Shown in pieces: positions 27,761 to 36,350 of a stretch of 64,000 bases of DNA. The position numbers and the translations under genes are program-made. The notes under the pieces were generated by a model. The model was not told the origin of the DNA and ran no database searches. It saw only the letters and a list, made by a program, of their open reading frames with translations. The DNA is from an uncultured Gemmiger sp. (GTDB taxonomy: Bacteria > Bacillota > Clostridia > Oscillospirales > Ruminococcaceae), in the NCBI GenBank assembly GCA_944388175.1, contig CALXHR010000002.1, positions 186,001-250,000 on the forward strand, read 5' to 3'. Numbering within the stretch: position 1 is the first letter of the stretch; each line of letters opens with the position of its first letter.

Positions 27761-29739
27761 AGGTCGGCCTCTTTCTCGGCCGGCAGGCGGTCGCGGTGGA
27801 TGCCCTGCATGCGGTACATCGCGCGGGAAGCCTCGGCCAGTTCGTCGTATTCGGGAATATGCCCCTCGACAGCGTCGCACAGCCAGTCCATATGCACGAT
27901 CTGCTCGAGGTCAAAGCCGTGGTGACCGAGGTTTTGCAGCGTGCCGTCCTGCGCGGTGATGCGGCAGGCAAACGGGTCCACCAGGCCGGAGATGATGCCG
28001 TCGCGCAAGATATGCGCCAGGTGCTGCACGTCGGGCGGCAGCTCGCGGCTGAGCAGCACGTCCATGACGCCGCTGTTCATGCCCCACCAGTAGTTGACGG
28101 CGCGGCCGTCGGTGCCGGATTTGTCGCGCGTCCAGCTGCCGTCCAGCACGCTGCGCACGACGTTTTCATACAGCTGGCCCCAGTGCCAGAACGGTGTGGC
28201 CAGGTCCTGCAGCACGCCGCCCGGGCGGATCAAAAAGGTGCCGAACTCGCGGTGGGGGCGCCCCGGCACCGGTGCGTCGCGGCCCGAGATCACCTCGATG
28301 CCTTTGCGGGTGAACACGGTCAGAGGTTCCTCTTCCTGCGGCAGGCAGGTCCAGAACAGTTCAACCTTGACGAAGGGGTTGGTCATGCGCGCGCCCAGCG
28401 CAAAAGCATTGATGCTGGCCGGCACGCCGTAACTGGGGTAGTCGGCCACATAGCCGATGCGGTCGCCGTGGGCCATGGCCCCGGCGATGGCGCCGGTGAT
28501 GAACTTGGCTTCATACACGCGGGTATAGTAGGTGCGGATGCTGGCGTAGGGCATCTCCATCGAGCAGTTGAGGATGCGCACCTCGGGATGTTTGACGGCG
28601 GCGCGCAGCGAAGCGCCCACCAGCTTGGGGCTGGTGGTAAAGACGATGTTGGCGCCCTCGGCAATGGCTTTTTCGACGAGCTCGTCGGCGTTTTTGCCGG
28701 GCGTGGCGTCAAAGTAGGGCACCGTCTCGACCTTGCCGGCAAACGCCGTGTCCAGCTGGGTGCGGCCGAACTCATGCTGGCTGGTCCAGGCGCTGACCTC
28801 GGGCGAATTTTCGTGCACGAACGCCACTTTGAGGTGGGTGGGCGGCGCCGGGCGGATGCCGGGCAGGATGCGCTCGATCAGCGTATCGGCCGCTTTGGGC
28901 TTGGCCGGCTCGGCCGGTTTGGCGCTGACGGTGACGGGGTCCTCGGCCTGCAGGGCCAGCACGTCGTCCCACAGGGCGTCGAGCTTTTTGTCCAGCTCTG
29001 CCGGGGAGTAGGCGGCCAGTTCCTGCCGAGGGTACAGGCGCAGCAACAGCAGCATAACGTCGCCGACCGTGCAGCGCAGCGCGTCGCCGCCGCGGGCCTT
29101 GAACGCCTTGCCGACCCAGTTGTACAGCGAGAGCGCGTCGGCGCGGTCCTCATCGCTCCACACTTCTTCGGGGCCTTTGCCCATGGCTTTTTGCAGGCGC
29201 GCATAGCTGCCCGGCTTGGAGAAGCGCAGCGCGTAGGTGTTGATGAGCGGGTAGTAGTGCATGAACTCGTAGTACAGGCGCACCTCGGGCGAGTCATTGT
29301 AGCTGGGCACGACACGGGTGACGTTGGCCGGCACGCTGCTGGCGCCAAAGAATTTGAGCACGCTGGCGCGCTTGTTGCCCTCCTGCACATAAAAGCTGCC
29401 CATGTACTCAAAGCATTTCAGCGGTTCGCGGATGCCTTCGTCCAAGTGGGCGGCGCAGAGGTTGGTCCATTTGGCGGCAAACTCGGTGCGGCTGCCCAGC
29501 AACGGCATAAAGTTGCTGGCAAACGCCGCCGTGCGCCCCGCCGTCTTGGTGCCCACCAGCAGGTCCAGCGGCATCTCAATGAGCCCCAGCGGCAGCTGGT
29601 TTTCGACCTGGACGTTTTGCAGAATATCGTCCAGCACCGGCAAAAACGGCGACTGCCCGGCCGCCGTCTTTTCGCGGTAGTCCCGCTGGGCCAGTTTTTG
29701 CGCTTTCAGGTAGTATTCCAATGCCTCTGCATGGGTCAT
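27757..29739 (-). CDS. Cytosolic BMP-domain protein with ParB-like N-terminal region
   Basis: A 660-residue protein without a signal peptide or lipobox. The N-terminal 260 residues contain YVQEGNKRASVLKFFGA (about 118-132), like the GNKR box of ParB/sulfiredoxin folds. A Pro/Ala/Lys linker (about 270-300) leads to a BMP/PnrA-type binding domain (about 302-600) with KVAFVHENSPEVSAWT, KFITGAIAGAMA and GVPASINAFALGARM. BMP proteins normally are lipoproteins of nucleoside importers; this one should stay in the cytoplasm, perhaps as a sensor of a nucleoside-like ligand. The start at 29739 has GGAGGG. Translationally coupled to the phosphoesterase. Confidence 0.72.
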   Translation of the reverse strand: MTHAEALEYYLKAQKLAQRDYREKTAAGQSPFLPVLDDILQNVQVENQLPLGLIEMPLDLLVGTKTAGRTAAFASNFMPLLGSRTEFAAKWTNLCAAHLDEGIREPLKCFEYMGSFYVQEGNKRASVLKFFGASSVPANVTRVVPSYNDSPEVRLYYEFMHYYPLINTYALRFSKPGSYARLQKAMGKGPEEVWSDEDRADALSLYNWVGKAFKARGGDALRCTVGDVMLLLLRLYPRQELAAYSPAELDKKLDALWDDVLALQAEDPVTVSAKPAEPAKPKAADTLIERILPGIRPAPPTHLKVAFVHENSPEVSAWTSQHEFGRTQLDTAFAGKVETVPYFDATPGKNADELVEKAIAEGANIVFTTSPKLVGASLRAAVKHPEVRILNCSMEMPYASIRTYYTRVYEAKFITGAIAGAMAHGDRIGYVADYPSYGVPASINAFALGARMTNPFVKVELFWTCLPQEEEPLTVFTRKGIEVISGRDAPVPGRPHREFGTFLIRPGGVLQDLATPFWHWGQLYENVVRSVLDGSWTRDKSGTDGRAVNYWWGMNSGVMDVLLSRELPPDVQHLAHILRDGIISGLVDPFACRITAQDGTLQNLGHHGFDLEQIVHMDWLCDAVEGHIPEYDELAEASRAMYRMQGIHRDRLPAEKEADL

Positions 29740-29803
29740 GGCGTAACCCTCCTGTTTCTGTGGCAATTTATACAAATTCACATCTTCTACTTCGTGCAAA
29801 GTG

Positions 29804-29832
29804 ATTATAACACACCGCGCCGCAAGTTACAA
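29804..29832 (-). promoter_or_regulatory. Promoter of the BMP-phosphoesterase-gpsA-ftsW operon
   Basis: Minus strand TTGTAA (29832-29827), 17 bp, TATAAT (29809-29804), 65 bp ahead of the start codon. Confidence 0.55.
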
Positions 29833-29878
29833 AACAAATCTTTGCCGCGCGGGGTGGTTGCCGCTTTGCCCGGCCGGT

Positions 29879-31174
29879 TTACCCGGTGTGCACGGCCTTG
29901 GGGTAGATTTTCTGCATGCGCGCGTCGTCGTAGTGTTCGTCCAGGTAGGTATCCAGGGTGCTTTGTGCGGGCACGCCCTCGGTGCGGGTGTTGTAGCGCG
30001 CCAGCGCCAGTGAACTGACCGTGATGTTGGCGGCCATGAACACGCACAGGCCCGCCGTCAGCACCAGGCCGAACCGCCGGGGGATGCGCTCGATAGCGCG
30101 GGAGATCGGCGGGTAGCACACCTTGAACCAGGCGATGGCCGCAAAGCCCCAGAAAAAGCAGTACAGCAGGTTGATGCGCCCGCCGAGGTTGAAGGGGATG
30201 GCGCTGTAGTCCCAAAAGACCGCGCCGAACACGACCTCGGTAAAGACACTGCACAGGTATTCATACGCGCCGCCCAGCAGCGTGCCGGCCACAAACAGCC
30301 AGCTGGCGGACTTGTCTTTATAGCGGTACAGCAGCACCGTGACGAGCGCCAGCGCCAGCCCCCACACGATGGAGAACGGCCCCCACACGACGCTGGAACG
30401 GCTCATCCAGTAGCCGGCGGTGATGCGGCAGTAGATCGTCTCGGTGATATCGCCCAAAAACGCGCCGATGACGAACAGCAGAAAAATCTTGCTGAAACTG
30501 CACCCCACGGCAAAGGCTGTGGTGCGCGCGCGTTTGGGCCGCTGGAACGTAAGGGCCGGGTGGGCTTTGGCCATACGGCGCTCGACCCGGTCGAGAATCC
30601 ACAGCCCACCGCGCAGCGTCAGGCCGGCCAGGCCGTTTTGCACGGCAGCGGCCGGCGGCCAGCGGTAGCGCAGGCCCAGCATCGTCAGCACGGTGCCGAC
30701 GGCATCGACGGCCAGCAGCGCCAGCAGCACCCACAGCACGATGGTGCGCACCGTGGCCGGGATCAGCCCGAACAGCGCCAGCAGCAGCGGGTTGCCCCAG
30801 TGGATGAGCACGACGCCCAGCACGCCCCACAGCAGCGAAGCCCCCAGGCAGATGTAGCCGTCCAGGTTCAGCGGGCGGTCGCTGTAGTCCCACCAGCGGG
30901 TGTGGCTGGTGCGCTCCAGAATATGGCCGGCGACCCATTCCAGCACGGTGGCGTAGACGGCACTGAGCAGAAACAGGAAGAACCAGCCGCCGCGCAGTTC
31001 GCGCAGGGCAAAGGTGATAATCAGCCCGCCGATGCCATACAGAATGCACAGCGGGCCGTTGAGCACGCCGCGGTCCTGGTAGCGGCGGCTGCGCGCGGCG
31101 GTGACGGCGACTTCACCCACCCAGCCCAGGAACGAGTAGGCAAAAAACAGAAATACGGCCTGGTAAAAGCTCAT
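29879..31174 (-). CDS. Membrane protein with two tandem ABC_trans_CmpB-type domains
   Basis: A 431-residue polytopic protein. Two related halves are seen: residues about 5-160 (AYSFLGWVGEVAV, LNGPLCILYGIGG, WWDYSDRPLNLDGYICLGASLLWG) and about 235-375 (GAFLGDITETIYC, VVWGPFSIVWGLA, FWDYSAIPFNLGGRINLLYCFFWG). The repeated WDYS-x2-P-x-NL-x-G pattern is the family signature (PF06541, function unknown). No ATPase partner is next to it. Last gene in the queH-dehydrogenase-CmpB run. Confidence 0.75.
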   Translation of the reverse strand: MSFYQAVFLFFAYSFLGWVGEVAVTAARSRRYQDRGVLNGPLCILYGIGGLIITFALRELRGGWFFLFLLSAVYATVLEWVAGHILERTSHTRWWDYSDRPLNLDGYICLGASLLWGVLGVVLIHWGNPLLLALFGLIPATVRTIVLWVLLALLAVDAVGTVLTMLGLRYRWPPAAAVQNGLAGLTLRGGLWILDRVERRMAKAHPALTFQRPKRARTTAFAVGCSFSKIFLLFVIGAFLGDITETIYCRITAGYWMSRSSVVWGPFSIVWGLALALVTVLLYRYKDKSASWLFVAGTLLGGAYEYLCSVFTEVVFGAVFWDYSAIPFNLGGRINLLYCFFWGFAAIAWFKVCYPPISRAIERIPRRFGLVLTAGLCVFMAANITVSSLALARYNTRTEGVPAQSTLDTYLDEHYDDARMQKIYPKAVHTG

Positions 31175-31186
31175 AGAGCCCTCCTG

Positions 31187-32191
31187 TCATTCATTGGTAA
31201 GGCGGCGGCCGGGGGTGTCGGCGCTGACATAGCGCTGTGTGCGGCTCATCTGGTTGTCCAGCGGCTGGCCGGCGGCGTACAGGCGCAGGTTGTGCGCAAA
31301 GATGCCGACGATGTTTTCCAGCGTCTGCGGCAGGCTGAACCGCCCCGAGATATGCGGCGTGATGAGGACGTTGTCCAGCCCCCACAGCGGGTGGCCGGGC
31401 GGCAGCGGCTCGGGGTCGGTGACGTCGAGCGCCGCGCCGAACAGCGCGCCGCTTTGCACGGCGGCGGCCAGGGCTTCGCTGTCGACGGCGGACCCACGCC
31501 CGACGTTGAGCAAAATGGCCCCGCGCTTGCAGCGCGCCAGGCGCGCGGCGTCAAACAGCCCTTCGGTCTGCGGCGTGCCGGGCAGGCTGAGCGCCACGAC
31601 GTCGGCGGCGGGCAGTTCTTCGTCCAGGCGGTCGACGCCGACGACGCGCAGGCAGTACGCCGGCGCCGGCGCAGGGCGGCGGCGCACGCCGACGACCTGC
31701 GCGCCCAGCGCGTGGGCGCGGCGGGCAAAGCTGGAGCCGATGTCCCCCATACCGACGCAGAGCACCCGCGCCCCGGCCACCGAACGCACCGGGCGGTCGA
31801 TGGGGTCCCATGCCTGGCGGCGCTGGCGGTCACGGTAGAGCGGCAGGTCTTTGGCCAGCGCCAGCCACATGCCCAGCATCCACTCGCTGATGGCAAGGCC
31901 GTAGGCGCCGGTGGCGTTGGTGATGACGCAGTCCGGCGGCAGCACGCCGGGCGCAAGGTAGGGGTCCGGCCCGGCAAAGTTCGATTGGAACCACGCCAGG
32001 TGCCTGTTTTGGCGGATGAACTCCACCGGCACGTTGCCCAGGATGGCGTCCGCCCACAGCACGTCGGCCAGGGCGGCTGTTTCCTGCGTAGTAAAGCGGT
32101 AGGCAAAGCCCGGCGCGGCGGCGCGCAGCGCCTCGCGCTGGGCGGCGGTCAGCGGCAGCGCTACCAGGATATGCCGTTGCGGGTCGGTCAT
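31187..32191 (-). CDS. D-2-hydroxyacid dehydrogenase (NAD-binding)
   Basis: A 334-residue cytoplasmic enzyme. The Rossmann loop GMGDIGSSFARR, the catalytic-Arg region NVGRGSAVDSEAL, the Glu segment ALDVTDPEPLPPGHPLW and the TPHISG histidine are visible, in the normal order. It would reduce a 2-keto acid to a D-2-hydroxy acid; the substrate is open (glyoxylate/hydroxypyruvate-like or D-lactate-like). Start ATG 32191 with AAAGGAG; longer upstream frames overlap queH and are rejected. It lies 44 bp after queH. Confidence 0.85.
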   Translation of the reverse strand: MTDPQRHILVALPLTAAQREALRAAAPGFAYRFTTQETAALADVLWADAILGNVPVEFIRQNRHLAWFQSNFAGPDPYLAPGVLPPDCVITNATGAYGLAISEWMLGMWLALAKDLPLYRDRQRRQAWDPIDRPVRSVAGARVLCVGMGDIGSSFARRAHALGAQVVGVRRRPAPAPAYCLRVVGVDRLDEELPAADVVALSLPGTPQTEGLFDAARLARCKRGAILLNVGRGSAVDSEALAAAVQSGALFGAALDVTDPEPLPPGHPLWGLDNVLITPHISGRFSLPQTLENIVGIFAHNLRLYAAGQPLDNQMSRTQRYVSADTPGRRLTNE

Positions 32192-32235
32192 AGAAGGCTC
32201 CTTTCCCTGAGGGGCAGGTTTTGGGGGCGGCAGGC

Positions 32236-32853
32236 TTACAGGCCGCGCGCCTGTTTGCTGAACACGCAGCCGCAGTAGTCCTGCCGGTACAGCCCGTATT
32301 CGGCGCTGAGCTGCAGGCTGCGCTTGTAGCCGTCTTTTTTGCGGAACTCGCTGGGCAGAAAGCGCACGCCGTACTGCGCGCCCAGCTCCTGCCCCAGCGC
32401 GTTGATGCGCACCGGGTCTTTGAGCGGCGAGATGGACAGCGTCGTGCAAAACCACTCGAACCCGTTCTGCGCGGCGTAGCGCGCGGTCTGTTCCAGCCGC
32501 AGGCGGTAGCATACCGTGCAGCGCGCGCCTTTCTCGGGCTCCTGCTCCAGTCCCTGCACGGCCGCATAAAACGCCGGCGGGTCGTAGGGCAGTTCCACCA
32601 CCGGGAACCGGTACCCCGCGTCGCGCACAAAGCGTTCCAGCTCGGTTTCGCGGCGGCGGTATTCCTCCGGCGGGTAGATGTTGGGGTTATAGTACAGGAT
32701 GGTCAAATCGAAATGGGCGGCCAGGCGCTCCAGCGTGGCGCTGGAACACGGCGCACAGCAGGCGTGCAGCAAAAGGCGCGGGCGTTGCCCGGCTTCACCC
32801 AGCTGGGACAAAATCGTTTCCATCTGCTGCTGGTAGTTGATGCGGTTGGGCAT
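32236..32853 (-). CDS. queH: Epoxyqueuosine reductase QueH
   Basis: A 205-residue enzyme for the last step of queuosine synthesis in tRNA (epoxyqueuosine to queuosine), a QueG analogue. Cysteine motifs are LLHACCAPCSS (Cys32, Cys33, Cys36), RCTVC (Cys112, Cys115) and DYCGC (Cys194, Cys196), which hold an iron-sulfur cluster and metal ion in the family. Length fits (about 200). First gene of its run. Together with queT at 10.8 kb it supports queuosine salvage in this organism. Confidence 0.92.
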   Translation of the reverse strand: MPNRINYQQQMETILSQLGEAGQRPRLLLHACCAPCSSATLERLAAHFDLTILYYNPNIYPPEEYRRRETELERFVRDAGYRFPVVELPYDPPAFYAAVQGLEQEPEKGARCTVCYRLRLEQTARYAAQNGFEWFCTTLSISPLKDPVRINALGQELGAQYGVRFLPSEFRKKDGYKRSLQLSAEYGLYRQDYCGCVFSKQARGL

Positions 32854-33388
32854 GGCGCGCCCCCTCCCCTGTGTTTGCGGTACTCCGGGCAGCCGGGGCC
32901 GCCCGCCTTTATCATACCATATACCGCGGGGTTTTGCACGCGCTGCGCGGGGGTTCCCGCATAATTAATTTTGCGGGGGCCGCCCAAAATGGTGCGGTTT
33001 CAAATTTTGTTCGGATTTCTTTTGCAATTTGTTGAAAGTTCTTTCACGTCTTTGTCACAAACACCCCGTATACTGTAAGTGCGCTCAGGAAGGGAGCAGG
33101 GACCCGACCTGAGAGCAGGGACCCCAAGTTTTTTCATCCATACTCCTCTTTTCTTTTGACGCCAAAGCGGCACGGGTTTTGCCTGTGCCGCTTTGGTGTT
33201 GCGGGGGCAATTTTTGGCCCCGCAGGCTTGCAAAAAACCGCAAAAAACGGTAGAATAAAAAGTATTATGGTATTGCTGGAAATTGGCCTTTTGGCCGCGT
33301 ACCCGGCAGCATACCCCGCACCATTCCCCGTTTTTGACGCGCAGCGCCCGGACGGCGCGCTTTGCGCTTTGGCAGGAGGTACCCCTTT
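32854..33388. other. 535-bp divergent intergenic region
   Basis: Between queH (minus) and the activase gene (plus). It holds a TATACT box (33069-33074) without a good -35, a 12-base direct repeat GAGCAGGGACCC at 33094-33105 and 33113-33124 followed by six T (33130-33135 region), and a perfect inverted repeat CCAAAGCGGCAC/GTGCCGCTTTGG (33161-33200 region). No convincing ORF with a ribosome site. A short transcript from the TATACT box ending at the T-run is possible. Confidence 0.4.
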
Positions 33389-36325
33389 ATGAGAGTTGGT
33401 TTGGACATTGGTTCCACCACCATTAAATGCGTCGTGCTGGACGACGCCGGCGAGATCGTTTTTTCGACCTATGAGCGCCATTACAGCCATATTTTGGAAA
33501 AAGGCAAAGAGCTGCTGGAAAAAGTAGCCCGCGACTGCCTGCCCGACGGCCGCGCCTACCTGGCCATTTCCGGCTCGGCCGGCATGGGCCTGGCCGACAG
33601 CAGCAAAGTGCCCTTTGTGCAGGAGGTGTTCGCCACCCGCGTGGCGGCCAACCGCCTGGCCCCCGGCACCGACTGCATCATTGAGCTGGGCGGCGAGGAC
33701 GCCAAGATTCTGTTTTTGACCAACGGCACCGAGGTGCGCATGAACGGCAGCTGCGCCGGCGGCACCGGCGCGTTCATTGACCAGATGGCGACGCTGCTGA
33801 AGATGGGCGCCGACGAGATGGACGCCGCCGCCCAGACCGCCACGCGCACCTACACCATTGCGTCGCGCTGCGGCGTGTTTGCCAAAAGCGACATCCAGCC
33901 GCTGATCAACCAGGGCGCGCAGGCCGGCGACATTGCGGCGTCCATCTACCAGGCCGTCGTCAACCAGACCATCGCGGGCCTGGCCCAGGGCCGGCCCATC
34001 CAGGGCAACGTGCTGTACCTGGGCGGGCCGCTGACCTTCAGCAAGACATTGCGCGAGAGTTTTGACAAAACGCTGGGCGTGCACGGCCTTTGCCCGCACA
34101 ACAGCCTGCTGTTTGTGGCGCTGGGCGCGGCGTACTACGCCGACGAGGTGTGCGATCTGCACGAAGTCGCCCGCCGCCTGGACGACTACAGCGCCACCGC
34201 CACCTATGTGAGCCTGCCGCCGCTGTTTGCCAGCCAGGACGAGTACGAGGCCTTCCACGCGCGGCACCTCAAAGCGTCGGTGCCCTGCCTGCCGTTTGGC
34301 GCGCAGTGCGGGCCGGTGCACATCGGCATCGACTCGGGTTCCACCACCATCAAGCTGGTGGTCATTGACGAAAACGCCAACATCTTGTTTGAAAGCTACC
34401 GCCCCAACCTGGGCAACCCCATCCCGCTGGTGCGCGAGACGCTGCTGAAACTGTACAAGGACCACCCCGGGCTGCAGATCGCCAGCGTGACGACGACCGG
34501 CTACGGCGAGGAACTTGTAAAAAACGCCTTCCACTGCGACCGCGGCCTGGTGGAGACGGTGGCCCACTTTACGGCCGCCAAGCACTTTATGCCCGACGTC
34601 GACTTTATCATCGACATCGGCGGGCAGGATATGAAGTGCTTCAAGATTGAGGATGGGGCTATCAGCAACATCTTTTTGAACGAAGCCTGCTCCTCGGGCT
34701 GCGGCAGCTTTTTGCAGACGTTTGCTCAGGCGCTGGGCTACGACGTCAAGGAGTTTGCGGCGCTGGGCCTGTTTGCCGACCGCCCCGTCGACCTGGGCAG
34801 CCGCTGCACGGTGTTCATGAACTCCTCGGTCAAGCAGGCGCAAAAGGACGGCGCGTCGATTGAGAACATCAGCGCCGGGCTTTCGATCTCGGTCGTCAAG
34901 AACGCACTGTACAAGGTCATCCGCGCGTCCAGCCCCGAGGAACTGGGCCGCAACATCGTCGTGCAGGGCGGCACCTTCTACAACGAAGCCGTGCTGCGCG
35001 CGTTTGAAAAAGAGATGGGCGTCGAGGTCATCCGCCCCGACATTGCCGGCCTGATGGGCGCCTACGGCGCCGCGTTGTACGGGCTGCGCCGCGCCGGCGA
35101 AAACGCGCACAGCACCGTGCTGACCGAGCAGGAGCTGGAACATTTCAGCCAGAAAGTCAACACCGTGCAGTGCAATGGCTGCGGCAACCACTGCCAGCTG
35201 ACCATCAACATCTTTGCCGACGGCCAGCGCTATATCTCCGGCAACCGCTGCGACAAACCGGTGACCGGCAAGGCCAACGACGAGGACCTGAACCTGTACG
35301 CCTACAAGCTGAAACTGCTGGAAGGCTACCGCAACGCCCCCGCGCCGGAAAACCCGCGGGCGCGCATCGGCATCCCGCTGTGCCTGAACATGTATGAGCT
35401 GCTGCCGTTCTGGCATACGCTGTTTACCAAGCTGGGCTTTGCGGTCGTGGTGAGCCCCTTCTCGAGCCGGGCGCTGTACCAGGCCGGGCAGGCGACTATC
35501 CCCAGCGATACGGCCTGTTTCCCGGCCAAGCTCAGCCACGGGCACATCCACTGGCTGGCGCAGCAGGGCGTCGACGCCGTGTTCTACCCCTGCATGAGCT
35601 ACAACCTGGACGAACACCTGGGCGACAACCACTACAACTGCCCCGTCGTCGCCTACTACCCCGAGGTGCTGGCCGGCAACTGCCCCGAGCTGGAAAACAT
35701 CCCGCTGCTGTACGACTACTTCAACCTCGAGCGCCGCAAGGACTTTACCAAGCGCTTCTACCAGTCGCTCACCAAGACCTGGCCCGGGCTGGACAAGGCC
35801 GCCGTGCGCGCCGCCATCGACGCCGCCTATGCCGAGTACGCCCGCCACATGCAGCAGGTGCGCGAGAAAGGTGCCGCCATCATCGACGCCGCGCGCGCCC
35901 AGGGCAAGCATATCATCGTGCTGGCGGGGCGGCCCTACCACGTGGACCCCGAGGTCAACCACGGCATCGACCAGCTGATCATCCGGCAGGGCGCGGCCGT
36001 CGTGACCGAGGACGCCGTCAGCTGTTTTGAGGAAAAGTTCGACACCTCGGTGCTGAACCAGTGGACCTACCACAGCCGCCTGTACGCCGCCGCCAAATAC
36101 TGCACGGCCCAGCCCGATATGGACCTGGTGCAGCTGGTGTCCTTCGGCTGCGGGCTGGACGCCATCACCACCGACGAAACGCGGGAAATTTTGCAGGCCG
36201 GCGGCAAGCTGTACACCCAGCTCAAGATCGACGAGATCACCAACCTGGGCGCGGTCAACATCCGGCTGCGCAGCCTGTTCGCCGCGCTGGAAGAACGCTG
36301 CGAAGCCGCCGCCGAAAAAGCGTAA
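33389..36325 (+). CDS. Acyl-CoA dehydratase activase (double BadF/BcrA domains, DUF2229)
   Basis: A 978-residue protein. Two ASKHA activase domains are seen: the first at about 1-290 (DIGSTTIKCVVLDD; cluster Cys122 in SCAGGTGAF) and the second at about 310-580 (HIGIDSGSTTIKLVVIDE; ACSSGCGSFLQ). A C-terminal DUF2229-type region (about 620-978) has a CNGCGNHCQL motif. Family knowledge: such activases pass an electron driven by ATP to a 2-hydroxyacyl-CoA dehydratase. The start at 33389 has AGGAGG. The D-component-like protein follows 25 bp later. The substrate is not known. Confidence 0.85.
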   Translation: MRVGLDIGSTTIKCVVLDDAGEIVFSTYERHYSHILEKGKELLEKVARDCLPDGRAYLAISGSAGMGLADSSKVPFVQEVFATRVAANRLAPGTDCIIELGGEDAKILFLTNGTEVRMNGSCAGGTGAFIDQMATLLKMGADEMDAAAQTATRTYTIASRCGVFAKSDIQPLINQGAQAGDIAASIYQAVVNQTIAGLAQGRPIQGNVLYLGGPLTFSKTLRESFDKTLGVHGLCPHNSLLFVALGAAYYADEVCDLHEVARRLDDYSATATYVSLPPLFASQDEYEAFHARHLKASVPCLPFGAQCGPVHIGIDSGSTTIKLVVIDENANILFESYRPNLGNPIPLVRETLLKLYKDHPGLQIASVTTTGYGEELVKNAFHCDRGLVETVAHFTAAKHFMPDVDFIIDIGGQDMKCFKIEDGAISNIFLNEACSSGCGSFLQTFAQALGYDVKEFAALGLFADRPVDLGSRCTVFMNSSVKQAQKDGASIENISAGLSISVVKNALYKVIRASSPEELGRNIVVQGGTFYNEAVLRAFEKEMGVEVIRPDIAGLMGAYGAALYGLRRAGENAHSTVLTEQELEHFSQKVNTVQCNGCGNHCQLTINIFADGQRYISGNRCDKPVTGKANDEDLNLYAYKLKLLEGYRNAPAPENPRARIGIPLCLNMYELLPFWHTLFTKLGFAVVVSPFSSRALYQAGQATIPSDTACFPAKLSHGHIHWLAQQGVDAVFYPCMSYNLDEHLGDNHYNCPVVAYYPEVLAGNCPELENIPLLYDYFNLERRKDFTKRFYQSLTKTWPGLDKAAVRAAIDAAYAEYARHMQQVREKGAAIIDAARAQGKHIIVLAGRPYHVDPEVNHGIDQLIIRQGAAVVTEDAVSCFEEKFDTSVLNQWTYHSRLYAAAKYCTAQPDMDLVQLVSFGCGLDAITTDETREILQAGGKLYTQLKIDEITNLGAVNIRLRSLFAALEERCEAAAEKA

Positions 36326-36350
36326 CGCACCCACAAACGAGGCATAGCGT

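Noticed and set aside
33081..33135. Small SRP RNA (ffs), because of CAGGAAGGGAGCAG
   Set aside because: The closing pair and the conserved bases around the GGAA loop of the SRP helix are missing, and no long rod-like pairing surrounds it.
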